Positions 6,276 to 6,808 of a stretch of 6,808 nt of DNA are shown piece after piece. The position numbers and the translations under genes were made by a program. The DNA is from an uncultured Clostridium sp. (GTDB lineage: Bacteria > Bacillota_A > Clostridia > TANB77 > CAG-508). Each line of letters begins with the position of its first letter. Position 1 is the first letter of the stretch. The notes beneath the pieces are model-generated. The model saw only the letters and a list, made by a program, of their open reading frames with translations, was not told where the DNA came from and searched no databases. The DNA lies in assembly GCA_938045355.1 (NCBI GenBank), contig CALIMU010000142.1, forward strand, positions 1-6,808, written 5' to 3'.

Positions 6276-6808
6276 ATGAGGATTAAAGACTTATTTGAAA
6301 TTAATAAAGCCATAACCACATCAAGAGAATTTTTTGATGATAATAAAGGAATTCCTTGTGTTCATTATGGTGATATATACAGATTTTATAATGAAAAAAT
6401 AATTTTATCATCAAATATATTAAATAAGTTTACATTAAATCTTGATAAATTAAAACCCATAAATCAAGATTCTATAATAATGCCAGATGTAACTGAAACT
6501 ATCACAGATTTTGGACATTTGACATATATAAAATATGATAAAACCCAATATATAAATGGAACTCATACATTAGCAATCTTAAATAATAGAAATAATAATT
6601 TAAAATATTTATTTTATTATTTACAAAGTTCAAAAATAAAGAAACAATTACAAACTTTATTGTTGGGAAGTACCGTTTTTCAAATATCCAAAAAAGACCT
6701 TGAAAATTTTGAATTACAAAGCATACACAATGAAAGTGAACAACGACACATAGTTGATATTATAGGAAGTATTGATGACAAGATCGAAAATAATAACAAA
6801 ATTATTGA
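6276..6808 (+). CDS. hsdS: HsdS specificity subunit, active-orientation cassette (5' part, runs off the window)
   Basis: Open from ATG 6276 to the window end with no stop: 177 codons of a subunit that is usually about 380-430 aa. HsdS selects the DNA target and holds the HsdM subunits. The first TRD is seen (GIPCVHYGDIY, MPDVTETITDFG, GSTVFQISKKDLENFEL), then SEQRHIVD and the start of the conserved helical spacer, IIGSIDDKIENNNKII. The TRD is unlike that of the silent cassette except at the inverted repeat. The ribosome binding site is weak (AGG at 6267-6269, 6 bases before ATG). It lies 519 bases after hsdM with the silent cassette between, so its mRNA presumably comes from hsdM read-through. 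The second TRD lies outside the window. Confidence 0.88.
   Translation, partial: MRIKDLFEINKAITTSREFFDDNKGIPCVHYGDIYRFYNEKIILSSNILNKFTLNLDKLKPINQDSIIMPDVTETITDFGHLTYIKYDKTQYINGTHTLAILNNRNNNLKYLFYYLQSSKIKKQLQTLLLGSTVFQISKKDLENFELQSIHNESEQRHIVDIIGSIDDKIENNNKII
6734..6759 (-). repeat. Right inverted repeat of the hsdS inversion segment
   Basis: The exact reverse complement of 5760-5785, located inside the + strand hsdS at the codons for S-E-Q-R-H-I-V-D. The reading phase is the same in both cassettes, so exchange keeps the frame. Within it, CAAC (6741-6744) and GTTG (6753-6756) form a small dyad around 8 bases, as in a tyrosine-recombinase core, but this is weak evidence alone. Confidence 0.92.

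Larger units (their letters stand above)
5760..6759. other. Predicted 1000-bp invertible DNA segment (HsdS recognition-domain switch)
   Basis: Two head-to-head hsdS 5' halves with different recognition domains lie between perfect 26-bp inverted repeats. The segment is nearly symmetric: its midpoint (6259.5) falls in the 29-base gap between the two start codons, and the two cassettes have nearly equal length. Inversion would fuse either TRD in frame to the HsdS continuation after 6759. This is the known architecture of phase-variable type I systems switched by site-specific (usually tyrosine) recombinases. The recombinase is not in the window. Confidence 0.88.

Noticed and set aside
1..6808. 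tRNA, rRNA, CRISPR array, insertion sequence
   Set aside because: I saw no cloverleaf-like GC-rich segment, no regularly spaced direct repeats and no transposase-like protein. The only long repeat is the 26-bp inverted pair of hsdS.

Overview
The window is very AT-rich, with compact, closely spaced genes on the + strand and strong AGGAG-type ribosome binding sites. Arginine is written almost only as AGA/AGG in the left half. The gene families (membrane-anchored glycerophosphodiesterase, Pta, a T4-endonuclease-V-like small protein) and the base composition suggest a low-GC, probably host-associated Bacillota; a fusobacterial relative cannot be excluded. The genus cannot be decided from this sequence.

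Left half (1-4120): after a probable terminator of an upstream gene there is an apparent operon. It holds a membrane glycerophosphodiester phosphodiesterase (103-1901), phosphate acetyltransferase (1927-2976), an NAD(P)H-dependent FMN reductase-like flavoprotein (3029-3598) and a small pyrimidine-dimer-glycosylase-family protein (3622-3990). A 20-codon stub that looks like the start of a macro-domain gene (4013-4075) and a rho-independent terminator (4097-4120) follow. The genes are joined by gaps of 22-52 bases without internal terminators.

The most striking point is in the first gene. Its full-length protein (598 aa) needs two +1 reading-frame shifts, and both fall at the same heptamer, CTT-CGG-A (253-259 and 1439-1445). 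These are the only two in-frame CGG codons I can find in the window. The heptamer has the layout of the known +1 sites CUU-AGG-C (Ty1) and CUU-UGA-C (prfB). A catalytic metal ligand lies beyond the second site. I read this as possible programmed +1 frameshifting at a hungry or unassigned CGG codon; a decaying pseudogene is the main alternative.

Right half (4121-6808): a type I restriction-modification locus. Its own promoter precedes hsdM (4275-5756). Downstream are two different N-terminal specificity (TRD) cassettes of HsdS, placed head to head: one silent on the - strand (5722-6246) and one on the + strand (6276 to the window end). A perfect 26-bp inverted repeat (5760-5785 and 6734-6759) sits at the same codons of both cassettes (SEQRHIVD). 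It bounds a 1000-bp segment whose inversion would swap the recognition domain in frame, so this is a DNA-inversion phase-variable methyltransferase. No hsdR, recombinase or hsdS 3' end is in the window. The locus follows directly after the macro-domain stub, which may mark an insertion boundary.
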